Numbered from the stretch's first letter, positions 44,539 to 53,020 are shown. The stretch is DNA of 64,000 nt from Chlamydiales bacterium (GCA_022601535.1 JAJACK010000001.1:193993-257992), one strand, 5' to 3'. The notes: a model not told the origin generated them from the letters alone. Numbers and translations are program-made.

Positions 44539-46527
44539 ATGCAAGCAATTAACTCACATAAAAACCCTTTAATTTCTTGTAGGAAATCTCTACCTAATTT
44601 AGCCCTTTTAGTCACCGGAGTGGCCCTAACAGTCTTAGGAGGTCTCCAACTTGGACACCTACTGAATCTTGGGTGTGTAAGTGGCTGGGCGCTTACCGGA
44701 CCTGGATTGGGATTTCTTTCAATTTTAGCTGTTGACTTCATCGCTACTTATATAAAAACGGAGAAAAAGCCTGTAGAACCTGAATTAGAAGTCCTATGGA
44801 AAAAAAATAAGGCGTCCCATATTCCTATTGAAGAGTTTAGGGAGCTTGTCACTTTTTTACAGGCCCATTCTCCTGAAATGAGAACAGCTATTGAAAAAGG
44901 CTCTTTACTCGATCAAGTATTATTAAAATTAACTCATAAAAATCTTACAAAACTTCCAAACTCCTTGGGGCATTTAATAAATCTAACTCAGCTTAATGTA
45001 TCCCATAACCAGTTAACTGTTCTTCCCGATGCGATAGGGCAATTGACAAAACTAACTCAGCTTAACGTGGAGAATAATAAGTTAGCGGCCCTTCCCGATG
45101 CAATCGAACAATTGACAAACCTAACTAAGATTTATGCATCCTATAACCAGTTAGCTGCCCTTCCCGATGCAATAGGACGATTGACAAATCTAACTTACCT
45201 TAATGTATCCGAGAACCAGTTAACTGTCCTCCCCGATGCAATAGGACAATTAACAAACCTAACTCAGCTTTATATGTACAAGAACCAGTTAGCTGCCCTT
45301 CCCGATGCAATAGGACGATTGACAAATCTAACTGAGCTTGATGCATCCCATAACCAGTTAACTGCTCTTCCCAATGCAATCGGACAATTGACAAGCCTAG
45401 CCGAGCTTTATGTGTACGAGAACCAGTTAGCCGCCCTTCCCGATGCAATAGGACAATTGACAAGCCTAACTAAGTTTTATGTGCGCAATAACCAGTTAGC
45501 TACCCTTCCATCTTCCATAGGAGATCTAAGTTTACTTGGAACACTTCAAATCAATTGGAACCGAGATCTTTCCATTCTTCCAATGTCTTTAGGGAATTGC
45601 TCTCAATTAACACATTTGAGCACCGAAGGAACCAATATCCCTCAATCTAATCACGATCAAATACTTCTTTCATGCTTGAATATACGCGACTTAGAATCTG
45701 TTGAAAAACTTCCTCATAAGATCAAGCTGTGGAGAGGATTTGGAGGTGTTGTTAGAGAGTGGACAGATCCAGAATTCACTAGAGAGCAGAAAGGACATCT
45801 ATATGAGTGGCTTCTCCGTTTAGAAAAAGCCAGTGATTTTAATAGGAATCAAAAAGAACTGGCAGAAAAAACATGTGCCATCCTAGAAACCGTTCATACA
45901 GATGTGGAGTTTAGAAACATCTTCTTTAACTTGATTGCTGGTGATCTCACCGCTTGCGGTGATAGAGCTGCGATGTCTCTCAACCTTGTCTATACAGATT
46001 GGAGGTTATACACTCTTCCAGCTGAGGCTTCTCTTTCAGAAAAGGTTCAACTTCTTGTTGGGTGTGGTCGAGCTCTAAAATTAAGGCAAGCTGTATTAGG
46101 TCGATACCGAGGCTATGAAAATGTTGAAAAGGTTCTTTATGCTGAGGTTAATCTAAGAGAAAGACTCGACCTTGTCACTGCAATCACATCTATGATTTAT
46201 AGCGAGATTGGACATGTACAAGATAGTGTGATTGAAGAAATGGCTCAAGAGATTGAAGCGATTTCTGATGCTGAATTGGTTATAGAGTTTGGTTGCTGGG
46301 AGAACTATCTCAAGAAGCATCATGCTTCAGAGTTCTCTAAGATTAAGAGTGGGATCGAAAAAGCTCGAAAAACTCTTCTAACCTCACTGGAGAATGATGA
46401 GATTAAGGAGGGAGAACATCAAAGTCGAGATCAAGATCTTCAGGCTCAAGAGCAAGAAGCTATTTTACAGTTAACTCAAAAAATTATTGATGGAATCCAC
46501 CAAAGCGAGGTTGTTGCGCAATCCTAA
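44539..46527 (+). CDS. LRR-NEL E3 ubiquitin ligase effector 1, with hydrophobic hairpin
   Basis: 662 residues. Residues about 15-70 are two hydrophobic helices around a short loop, an Inc-like membrane hairpin absent from its two paralogues. Residues about 85-130 form a short conserved helical region (HIPIEEFRELVTFLQAHSPE). Residues about 133-365 hold ten leucine-rich repeats of 23 residues (LTxLPDAIGQLTNLTxLxVxxNQ). Residues about 390-620 match the NEL catalytic domain of IpaH/SspH/SlrP ligases: the active-site motif ACGDRAAMSLN with Cys473 and Asp475, then VEKVLYAEVNLRERLDL as the helix bearing conserved acidic residues. It would be secreted by type III secretion and transfer ubiquitin to a host target chosen by the LRR. 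There is no ribosome binding site; translation is probably leaderless. Confidence 0.85.
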   Translation: MQAINSHKNPLISCRKSLPNLALLVTGVALTVLGGLQLGHLLNLGCVSGWALTGPGLGFLSILAVDFIATYIKTEKKPVEPELEVLWKKNKASHIPIEEFRELVTFLQAHSPEMRTAIEKGSLLDQVLLKLTHKNLTKLPNSLGHLINLTQLNVSHNQLTVLPDAIGQLTKLTQLNVENNKLAALPDAIEQLTNLTKIYASYNQLAALPDAIGRLTNLTYLNVSENQLTVLPDAIGQLTNLTQLYMYKNQLAALPDAIGRLTNLTELDASHNQLTALPNAIGQLTSLAELYVYENQLAALPDAIGQLTSLTKFYVRNNQLATLPSSIGDLSLLGTLQINWNRDLSILPMSLGNCSQLTHLSTEGTNIPQSNHDQILLSCLNIRDLESVEKLPHKIKLWRGFGGVVREWTDPEFTREQKGHLYEWLLRLEKASDFNRNQKELAEKTCAILETVHTDVEFRNIFFNLIAGDLTACGDRAAMSLNLVYTDWRLYTLPAEASLSEKVQLLVGCGRALKLRQAVLGRYRGYENVEKVLYAEVNLRERLDLVTAITSMIYSEIGHVQDSVIEEMAQEIEAISDAELVIEFGCWENYLKKHHASEFSKIKSGIEKARKTLLTSLENDEIKEGEHQSRDQDLQAQEQEAILQLTQKIIDGIHQSEVVAQS

Positions 46528-46640
46528 AGTTTTTTTGAGCTGCTGCATACCTTTACCCCCTGCTTCGCTTAAAGCCCCTACGTATCTTCTAGTAAAAAGA
46601 AGGATTTACATTTAATCTGAAATTTGCTATAATATTCTCT
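46500..46640 (+). repeat. Duplicated intergenic unit, copy 1
   Basis: From the end of the first LRR-NEL gene (CAAAGCGAGGTTGTTGCGCA) to the start of the second, about 140 bases are nearly the same as 48222-48361 between the second and third. The unit carries the last codons, a spacer including ATACCTTTACCCCCTGCTTC and the leaderless promoter, so whole gene units with promoters were duplicated. Confidence 0.85.
46605..46633 (+). promoter_or_regulatory. Extended -10 promoter of the second LRR-NEL gene, leaderless
   Basis: TTTACA (46605-46610), a 17-bp spacer and TGCTATAAT (TATAAT 46628-46633). Seven bases then lead to the ATG at 46641. This is the best match of the three to the vegetative sigma consensus. 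Confidence 0.75.
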
Positions 46641-48140
46641 ATGAACCCAATCAACCCATTAATAAGATACTCTTTTCCTTATCCCTCCTCTCCTGATCTA
46701 ACCTGGACGGAGCTACAAGATAAAAACAACGCTACCCATATTCCTCCTGAAGAGTTTCAGGAGCTTGTCTCTTTTTTACAGACCCATTCTCCTGAAACGG
46801 CAACAGCTATTGAAGAAGGCTCTTTACTCGAGCAAACAGAGTTAGATTTATCCTCCAAAGGACTTACACAGCTCCCAAACTCCTTAAGGCATCTAACAAA
46901 CCTAACTAAGCTTGATGTAAGCTTGAACCAGTTAACTGTTCTTCCCGATGAAATCAGACAATTGACAAACCTAACTAAGCTTGATGTATCTGCTAACCAG
47001 TTAACTGTTCTTCCCGATACCATAGGACAGTTGACAAACCTAACTAAACTTGATGTATACAATAACCAGTTAGCTGCCCTTCCCGATACCATAGGACAAT
47101 TGACAAACCTAACTAAACTTGATGTATACAATAACCAGTTAGCTGCCCTTCCCGATACCATAGGACAATTGACAAACCTAACTGAGCTTCATGTACACTA
47201 TAACCAGTTAACTGCCCTTCCCGATACCATAGGACAATTGACAAACCTAACTGAGCTTCATGTACACTATAACCAGTTAACTGTCCTTCCCGATACGATA
47301 GGAGGTCTAAGTTTACTTAAAGTACTTCAAATCTGTGGCAACCGAGATCTTTCCATTCTTCCACTGTCTTTAGGGAATTGTTCTCAATTAACAGATTTGA
47401 GCATCACAGGAACCAAGATTCCCTCACCTAGTTGCGATAGAATACTTCGTATGTGTTCGAGTCTACACGACTTAGAACTTGCTGAAAAACTTCCTAATAA
47501 GATCAAGCTGTGGAGAGGATTTGCAGGTGTTGTTAGAGAGTGGACAGATCCGGAATTCACTGAAAAGCAGAAAAGACGTCTATATGAGTGGCTTCTCTGT
47601 TTAGAGAAAGCCGAGCATTTTAGGGGGAATCAAAAAGAACTGGCAAAAAAAACATGTGCCATCCTAGAAACCGTTTATACAGATGCTAAATTTAGAGAAA
47701 CCTTCTTTAGCTTGATTACTGAAGATCACACTGCTTGCGGTGATAGAGCTGCGATGTCTCTCAATCTTGTCTATACAGATTGGAGGTTGTACACTCTTCC
47801 AGCTGAGGCTTCTCGTTCAGAAAAGGTTCAACTTCTTGTTGGCTGTGGTCGAGCTCAAAAATTAAGGAACCTTCTATTAAGTCGATATCCAGGCAGTGAA
47901 AATATTGAAAAAGTTCTTTATGCTGAGGCTAATCTAAGAGAAAGACTCGGTCTTGTCACTGCAATCTATACGATTTTGTTTAGTCAGATTGAACATGTAC
48001 AAGAGAGTGTGCTTGAAGAAATTGCTCACGAGATTGAAGCGATTCCTGTTGTTGAATTGGTTAGAGAGTTTGACGACCGGAAGAAGTATCTCAAAGAACA
48101 TCGAGATCCGAGCAGATCTTCTAGCCTCAATGATGAGTGA
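46641..48140 (+). CDS. LRR-NEL E3 ubiquitin ligase effector 2, C-terminal tail frameshifted
   Basis: 499 residues with the same plan as effector 1 but without the hydrophobic hairpin: a conserved N-terminal helical region (about 20-65), eight LRRs (about 70-255), and a NEL domain (about 275-490) with ACGDRAAMSLN, Cys366 and Asp368. Around codon 485 the alignment to its paralogues breaks: about 40 bases are missing, the frame shifts, and the protein ends with DPSRSSSLNDE. The lost tail can still be read in another frame up to 48249. The catalytic core is intact, so the ligase may still function. Two LRR units are identical 69-bp DNA repeats. Confidence 0.82.
   Translation: MNPINPLIRYSFPYPSSPDLTWTELQDKNNATHIPPEEFQELVSFLQTHSPETATAIEEGSLLEQTELDLSSKGLTQLPNSLRHLTNLTKLDVSLNQLTVLPDEIRQLTNLTKLDVSANQLTVLPDTIGQLTNLTKLDVYNNQLAALPDTIGQLTNLTKLDVYNNQLAALPDTIGQLTNLTELHVHYNQLTALPDTIGQLTNLTELHVHYNQLTVLPDTIGGLSLLKVLQICGNRDLSILPLSLGNCSQLTDLSITGTKIPSPSCDRILRMCSSLHDLELAEKLPNKIKLWRGFAGVVREWTDPEFTEKQKRRLYEWLLCLEKAEHFRGNQKELAKKTCAILETVYTDAKFRETFFSLITEDHTACGDRAAMSLNLVYTDWRLYTLPAEASRSEKVQLLVGCGRAQKLRNLLLSRYPGSENIEKVLYAEANLRERLGLVTAIYTILFSQIEHVQESVLEEIAHEIEAIPVVELVREFDDRKKYLKEHRDPSRSSSLNDE
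47041..47178 (+). repeat. Two identical 69-bp LRR-coding units
   Basis: 47041-47109 and 47110-47178 are the same at DNA level, including third codon positions, so this repeat was amplified recently. Confidence 0.85.
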
Positions 48141-48249
48141 TGAGATTCAGGGTGAAGAATATCTCAGTCGAGAGCAAGAAGCTATTTTACAGTTAACTCA
48201 GAAAATTATTGATGGAATCCAACAAAGCGAGGTTGTTGCGCAATCCTAA
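48095..48249 (+). pseudogene. Out-of-frame remnant of the effector 2 C-terminus
   Basis: Read in a different frame from effector 2, this gives LLASMMSDEIQGEEYLSREQEAILQLTQ and then KIIDGIQQSEVVAQS (two consecutive pieces), the same tail as effector 1 (EAILQLTQKIIDGIHQSEVVAQS, in part). It has no start of its own. It shows that the tail of the second gene was disconnected by a small deletion near 48090-48110. Confidence 0.8.
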
Positions 48250-48361
48250 AATTTTTCGTGCCGCTGCATACCTTTACCCCCTGCTTCGCTTAAAGACCCT
48301 ACATATCTTCTAGTAAACAGAATGGTTTAAATTTAATCTAAAATTTGCTATAACATTCCCT
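48222..48361 (+). repeat. Duplicated intergenic unit, copy 2
   Basis: Near-identical to 46500-46640, with the same spacer and promoter. Confidence 0.85.
48326..48354 (+). promoter_or_regulatory. Extended -10 promoter of the third LRR-NEL gene, leaderless
   Basis: TTTAAA (48326-48331), a 17-bp spacer, and TGCTATAAC (48349-48354 is TATAAC). Seven bases then lead to the ATG at 48362. Confidence 0.65.
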
Positions 48362-50476
48362 ATGCCCCCAATCAGCCCTTCGACAAGATTCTGTTCCTAT
48401 CCTCATCTAATCTGGACGGAGCTACAAGATAAAAACAAGGCTTCTCATATTCCTCCTGAAGAGTTTGAGGAGCTTGTCTCTTTTTTAAAGACTCATTCTC
48501 CTGAAATGGCATCAGCTATTGAAGAAGGCTCTTTACTCGAGCAAACAGAGTTAGATTTATCCTCCAAAGGACTTACAGAGCTTCCAAACTCCTTGGGGTA
48601 TTTAATAAATCTAACTGAGCTTAGTCTACCCTATAACCAGTTAACTGCCCTTCCCGATACGATAGGACAATTGACAAACCTAACTAAGCTTGATGTACAC
48701 TATAACCAATTAACTGTCCTTCCCGATACCATAGGACAATTGACAAATCTAACTCTGCTTGATGTACCCGAGAACCAGTTAACTGTTCTTCCTAGTGCAA
48801 TAGGACAATTGACAAACCTAACTAAGCTTGATGTAGCCGAGAACCAGTTAACTGTTCTTCCTAGTGCAATAGGACAATTGACAAACCTAACTAAGCTTGA
48901 TGTAGCCGAGAACCAGTTAACTGTTCTTCCTAGTGCAATAGGACAATTGACAAACCTAACTCTGCTTTATATGTATAGTAACGAGTTAGCTGTTCTTCCC
49001 GATACCATAGGACAATTGACAAACCTAACTGAGCTTAATGTACACAATAACCGGTTAGCTGCCCTTCCCGATACCATAGCACAATTGACAAACCTAACTA
49101 AGCTTGATGTATCTGTTAACCAATTAACTGTTCTTCCCGGTACCATAGCACAATTGACAAACCTAACTCAACTTGATGTGCACAATAACCAGTTAACTGA
49201 CCTTCCCGATACCATAGCACAATTGACAAACCTAACTGAGATTCATGCGTGCGGCAACCAGTTAACTGCCCTTCCCGATATCATAGCACAATTGACAAAT
49301 CTAACTCAACTTGATGTGCACAATAACCAGTTAACTGGCCTTCCCGATACCATAGCACAATTGACAAATCTAACTGAGCTTGATGCATCCCATAACCAGT
49401 TAATTGACCTTCCCAATGCAATAGGACAATTGACAAGCCTAACTAAGTTTTATGTCCGCAATAATCAGTTAACTGACCTTCCATCTTCCATAGGAGATCT
49501 AAGTGTGGTTGAGGTACTTCGGATCAATTGCAATCCAAATCTTTCCACTCTTCCAATTTCTTTAGGGAATTGCTCTCAATTAACACATTTGAGCATCGAA
49601 GGAACCAGTATCTCTCGATCTAATCACCGTCGAATACTTGCTGCATGCCGGGGTATGCGTAGCTTAGAATCTGTTGAAAAACTTCCTCATAAGATCAAGC
49701 TGTGGAGGGGATTTACAGATGTTGTTGGGGATTGGACAGATCCGGAATTCACTGAAGAGCAGAAAGGACATCTATATGAGTGGCTTCTCCGTTTAGAGAA
49801 AGCCAGTGATTTTAATAGGAATCAAAAAGAACTGGCAGAAACAACATGTGCCATCCTAGAAACCGTTCATACAGATGCTAAATTTAGAGAAACCTTCTTT
49901 AATTTGATTGTTGGAGATCTCACTGCTTGCGGTGATAGAGCTGCGATGTCTCTCAATCTTGTCTATACAGATTGGAAATTATACACTCTTCCAGCTGAGG
50001 CTTCTCTTTCAGAAAAGGTTCAACTTCTTGTTGGGTGTGGTCGAGCTCTAAAATTAAGGCAGGCTGTATTAAGTCGATACCCAGGCTATGAAAATGTTGA
50101 AAAGGTTCTTTATGCTGAGGTTAATCTAAGGGAAAGACTCGGTCTTGTCACTGCAATCACATCTATGATTTATAGCGAGATTGGAAATGTAGAAGGTAGT
50201 GTGCTTGAAGAAATGGCTCAAGAAATTGAAGCGGTTCCTGACGCTGAATTGGTTGTAGAGTTTGGTTACTGGGAAAACTATCTCAAGGAGCATCATGCTT
50301 CAGAGTTTTCTAAGATTAAGAGTGGAATCCAAGCAGCTCGAGACACTCTTCTAACCTCACTGGAGAATGATGAGATTAAGGGGGGAGAATATCAAAGTCG
50401 AGATCAAGATCTTCAGGTTCAAGAGCAAGAAGCTATTTTACAGTTGACTCAAACAATTATTGCTCAGATCTCTTAA
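48362..50476 (+). CDS. LRR-NEL E3 ubiquitin ligase effector 3
   Basis: 704 residues, the longest of the three. The N-terminal helical region (about 18-60) is followed by fifteen LRRs (about 65-415), then a NEL domain (about 435-660) with ACGDRAAMSLN, Cys523 and Asp525, and VEKVLYAEVNLRERLGL. The tail is shortened (TIIAQIS). No membrane hairpin or signal peptide is present, so type III secretion is inferred from the family. LRR number differs from effectors 1 and 2 (ten and eight), which should change target binding while the catalytic part stays the same. Three of its units are almost identical in DNA. Confidence 0.85.
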   Translation: MPPISPSTRFCSYPHLIWTELQDKNKASHIPPEEFEELVSFLKTHSPEMASAIEEGSLLEQTELDLSSKGLTELPNSLGYLINLTELSLPYNQLTALPDTIGQLTNLTKLDVHYNQLTVLPDTIGQLTNLTLLDVPENQLTVLPSAIGQLTNLTKLDVAENQLTVLPSAIGQLTNLTKLDVAENQLTVLPSAIGQLTNLTLLYMYSNELAVLPDTIGQLTNLTELNVHNNRLAALPDTIAQLTNLTKLDVSVNQLTVLPGTIAQLTNLTQLDVHNNQLTDLPDTIAQLTNLTEIHACGNQLTALPDIIAQLTNLTQLDVHNNQLTGLPDTIAQLTNLTELDASHNQLIDLPNAIGQLTSLTKFYVRNNQLTDLPSSIGDLSVVEVLRINCNPNLSTLPISLGNCSQLTHLSIEGTSISRSNHRRILAACRGMRSLESVEKLPHKIKLWRGFTDVVGDWTDPEFTEEQKGHLYEWLLRLEKASDFNRNQKELAETTCAILETVHTDAKFRETFFNLIVGDLTACGDRAAMSLNLVYTDWKLYTLPAEASLSEKVQLLVGCGRALKLRQAVLSRYPGYENVEKVLYAEVNLRERLGLVTAITSMIYSEIGNVEGSVLEEMAQEIEAVPDAELVVEFGYWENYLKEHHASEFSKIKSGIQAARDTLLTSLENDEIKGGEYQSRDQDLQVQEQEAILQLTQTIIAQIS
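48781..48960 (+). repeat. 69-bp LRR-coding units, two identical and a third partial
   Basis: 48781-48849 and 48850-48918 are identical, and a third copy agrees from 48919 to about 48960. This points to recent expansion by unequal recombination. Confidence 0.85.
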
Positions 50477-50596
50477 CCCTGGATTCTAATGGGTATTGTT
50501 AAATAAGTCCGGTCCAATTCGCTAGTATAGGTAATATTCAACAAAGCCTAAAAAATATTGAAGATAGATATAGTGATTCAATCATGCCAAAGAAAA

Positions 50597-50626
50597 GACC
50601 CCTCCTACCATATGGTAGGAGGGGTC
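50597..50626 (-). terminator. Terminator of omcB, perfect 30-bp palindrome
   Basis: A perfect inverted repeat starting GACCCCTCCTACCA is followed, on the minus strand, by TTTTCTTT. It lies about 28 bp after the omcB stop. The long GC-rich stem suits a strongly expressed transcript. Confidence 0.8.
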
Positions 50627-50654
50627 CATTTAGAGATTCTCAATCTACTATAAG

Positions 50655-52292
50655 TTAGTAGACCTGAGTGCTTTCATTGACAGTGACTGGTGAAGAGAGT
50701 CCCTCAGAAGAGATCGTTGCTTCTCCACGAGCTCCACCTGATGAAACAGCTTTTACAGTGATGCAGTACTCTACGGACTGATTCATGTATAGTGTTTCAA
50801 TCGGCTCAAACTCAACACGGTTACCGACAATGTTTCCTGTTGTTGGGCCACTAGATGAGATTGGCTGTAGCTCATCTGTAAATTTCACGACAAGCTTTGC
50901 ATCTTTATCGTCCGCTGAACCGCGGTTTGAAACACAGATTCTGTAAACAGTTGTCTCTCCAACACAGACAGGGTCGTTGGTTTCAACCATGCACATATGT
51001 GTTGCAGCCATTCCTTTCCAACAAGTTGTAGCTTCTGCACATGATGTGCATTGTCCACACTCAGAGTTAGTTGTTACAGTGACTTTGTTTGTCAAAGACC
51101 CTGCCATTTGAGATCTAACAGTGACATTGAATGTCTTTGTCTCACCTGGGCAAAGCTGTGGTAGGCACCATAGGGCACGGTTACAGCAAATTTCAGCACC
51201 AGGAGCATCAACAATTGTTGTTCCAATTGGTGAAACATCATCAACAATCACATCATTGAGAACTAGATCTCCAGGATTAGTCACTGTGATAGTGTATTCG
51301 ACTGGCTTACAAATATAAGCCCAATCTGGTCCTGTCTTTGTCACATTGACACAAGGCTCGTTGATAAGCGTTGTCGCTTCAGCTGAACACTTAGGTCCAC
51401 CACAGAAGCTTACGGTTGCAACATTTGTGACACATCCCCGCTTCACAGCGCAGAAGTCTAGACAGATCATTTTTTTGTCACCTGGGCACATATTCCCAAG
51501 TTCATAAGTCAAACAGCTCTGTCCACTTTCATGGCATAGAGCGTCTGGAACATTATCTTGGACCACAACATCATAAGCTGTTGCTGAACCAGAGTTGCAC
51601 ACTTCAATTTTGTATTGAACTGGGCAGTACAAGCAAGCAGACTCTGGACCACATTTCTTAATGCAGATCACAGGCTGTCCACAGTTTGTGTATGCACAAA
51701 GTTGTGGGCATGCGCAAACTGTTGCAGCTGCTAAACAGCAGCCCTCTTTCATTGGCTTGATCCAAACACAGATCTTTTGAGTCTCCCCGCACTTTAGGTG
51801 AGGGAATGACCAAGAGAGAGAGTTGTCCTTATCGGGCTTAGCCGGAGGATCACTCTTAACAAATTGTGAGTCACAAGGAAGAGTTTGTCGAACCATTACG
51901 TCGGCACACTCTCTTTTAGCTGTAATTGAAATCTCTACCGGATAGGGAGATCCAACTGTAGCAAATTCAGGTGCTGTTTGGCAAAGGTCGACGACACAGT
52001 CATCACAAGTGCGGTAAGATGACATATTCCCATAACACTTGTCTTCTTTTGTCTCACAGTTTCCATTTCCACAAGGGGCAACAGTAGAGTCGCAAGGGAA
52101 AAATGGGTTAGAATCAGAATCGCACGATTTTGAAGGTGCGCATTTAGTTGGGCAAGGATCACAACTAGTGTCACAGCTGAACATCTCACAAGGTGAGAAA
52201 AAGCAATCACACCAATTTCGATTACAGCTTCCCATCGAAAACAGGCTCAAGATAAAGAGTCCTGTCATCGCTGATCGAATGGTTCTTCTCAT
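50655..52292 (-). CDS. omcB: Large cysteine-rich outer-membrane complex protein OmcB
   Basis: 545 residues. Signal peptide (MRRTIRSAMTGLFILSLFSMGS), then a very Cys-rich N-terminal part (CDCFFSPCEMFSCDTSCDPC). The rest is several DUF11-type beta domains with paired Cys, e.g. YCPVQYKIEVCNSGSATAYDV, ICKPVEYTITVTNPGDLVL and CVGETTVYRICVSNRGSAD. This is the chlamydial 60-kDa protein (CT443) that forms the disulfide-linked coat of elementary bodies and helps attachment. It would be expressed late in development. It lies downstream of omcA on the same strand with a hairpin between, as in Chlamydia. Confidence 0.96.
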   Translation of the reverse strand: MRRTIRSAMTGLFILSLFSMGSCNRNWCDCFFSPCEMFSCDTSCDPCPTKCAPSKSCDSDSNPFFPCDSTVAPCGNGNCETKEDKCYGNMSSYRTCDDCVVDLCQTAPEFATVGSPYPVEISITAKRECADVMVRQTLPCDSQFVKSDPPAKPDKDNSLSWSFPHLKCGETQKICVWIKPMKEGCCLAAATVCACPQLCAYTNCGQPVICIKKCGPESACLYCPVQYKIEVCNSGSATAYDVVVQDNVPDALCHESGQSCLTYELGNMCPGDKKMICLDFCAVKRGCVTNVATVSFCGGPKCSAEATTLINEPCVNVTKTGPDWAYICKPVEYTITVTNPGDLVLNDVIVDDVSPIGTTIVDAPGAEICCNRALWCLPQLCPGETKTFNVTVRSQMAGSLTNKVTVTTNSECGQCTSCAEATTCWKGMAATHMCMVETNDPVCVGETTVYRICVSNRGSADDKDAKLVVKFTDELQPISSSGPTTGNIVGNRVEFEPIETLYMNQSVEYCITVKAVSSGGARGEATISSEGLSSPVTVNESTQVY

Positions 52293-52396
52293 TTAAGAAT
52301 CTCCTATTGAAGGTTGTTTAATATACGATTTTCAACTCAACGATGCCGGTAGAAACTCCGCTTTCCCTTTACACCACTTATCGCTGTTTATTTATC

Positions 52397-52425
52397 CTAG
52401 GCCTCGAGCAAAGCTCAAGGCCTAG
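52397..52425 (-). terminator. Hairpin between omcA and omcB
   Basis: CTAGGCCTCGAGC and GCTCAAGGCCTAG form a 13-bp stem (one G-U) with an AAA loop. No strong T run follows on the minus strand, so it may only attenuate read-through from omcA into omcB. Confidence 0.55.
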
Positions 52426-52457
52426 AAATTATTCTACCTGCCGGCCTCAAAACTCAA

Positions 52458-52766
52458 TTAAGAGCAACGAGGAGCACACTTAGGTGCACACTTAGGTGGG
52501 CACTTAGGTGGGCAGCAAGGATCGCACTTAGGTGCACAACTTTTTGGGGCACAAGGCTTGTAAGTTGGGCAGCTAGGCTCACACTTTGGCTTTGGGGCAC
52601 ATGGATCACACTTTGGTTTGCATGGATCACATTTTGGTTTGCAGCATGGGTCACAGTTTCCCCAACTGCACGGATCACAAAAACAGTCTGTGATGCAGTT
52701 ACAACCAGCTAAGCTAAACGCTCCTACTAGGAAAAGCGCGGCGAAGGCCATTTTTAAATGTTTCAT
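52458..52766 (-). CDS. omcA: Small cysteine-rich lipoprotein OmcA
   Basis: 102 residues from the ATG at 52766, preceded by AAGGAG; the frame is open further upstream but without signal features. Lipoprotein signal MKHLKMAFAALFLVGAFSLAGC, with lipidation at Cys22. The mature part has 23 Cys including the lipidated one, in Pro-Lys-Cys repeats (KCDPCKPKCDPC and the like). It corresponds to the chlamydial 9-kDa protein (CT444), the lipid anchor that disulfide-links to OmcB. It is slightly longer than the Chlamydia protein. It is transcribed before omcB. Confidence 0.92.
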   Translation of the reverse strand: MKHLKMAFAALFLVGAFSLAGCNCITDCFCDPCSWGNCDPCCKPKCDPCKPKCDPCAPKPKCEPSCPTYKPCAPKSCAPKCDPCCPPKCPPKCAPKCAPRCS

Positions 52767-52816
52767 ATGAAACTCCTTAGGTTTATATTTAGGATTCCTC
52801 CCGTCATGACCGGGTT

Positions 52817-52834
52817 CTGTACTCCGAAGTACAG
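52817..52834 (-). promoter_or_regulatory. 5'-UTR hairpin of omcA
   Basis: CTGTACT-CCGA-AGTACAG, a perfect 7-bp stem with a 4-base loop, lies between the predicted promoter and the omcA start and could stabilise or regulate this late mRNA. Confidence 0.45.
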
Positions 52835-52848
52835 TCCATATGTAAACT

Positions 52849-52878
52849 ATTATCAAATGAATACCATTAATATATCAA
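52849..52878 (-). promoter_or_regulatory. Possible promoter of omcA-omcB
   Basis: On the minus strand TTGATA (52873-52878) and GATAAT (52849-52854) with 18 bp between, giving a leader of about 75 bases. The surroundings are AT-rich, as in chlamydial late promoters. Confidence 0.4.
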
Positions 52879-53020
52879 ACTTTTTTTAAAAATAACTAGT
52901 AATTAGTCTTAATTATAGTATGATTAGGTGGTGAATATTAAAGACTTATGTGTGTTTAAGAAAATATTGAGAAAATTTATCCGTTGAAACTTAAAAGGAG
53001 TGCCGCTACTCTGATCCCCC

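Noticed and set aside
45200-45463. Minus-strand open frame of 87 codons with a repetitive protein
   Set aside because: It is the shadow of the LRR repeats of the plus-strand gene; the repeat pattern keeps several frames open.
44990-45530. Regular direct repeats that might suggest a CRISPR array
   Set aside because: The repeats are in-frame 69-bp codon units of leucine-rich repeats with no spacers, and no cas genes are present.
46757-47161. Minus-strand open frame of 134 codons
   Set aside because: Shadow of the second LRR gene; the protein is a repeat of the antisense LRR unit.
52454-52678. Minus-strand frame of 74 codons inside omcA
   Set aside because: Alternative frame of the Cys repeat region of omcA; the lipoprotein frame has a signal peptide and a strong ribosome binding site.
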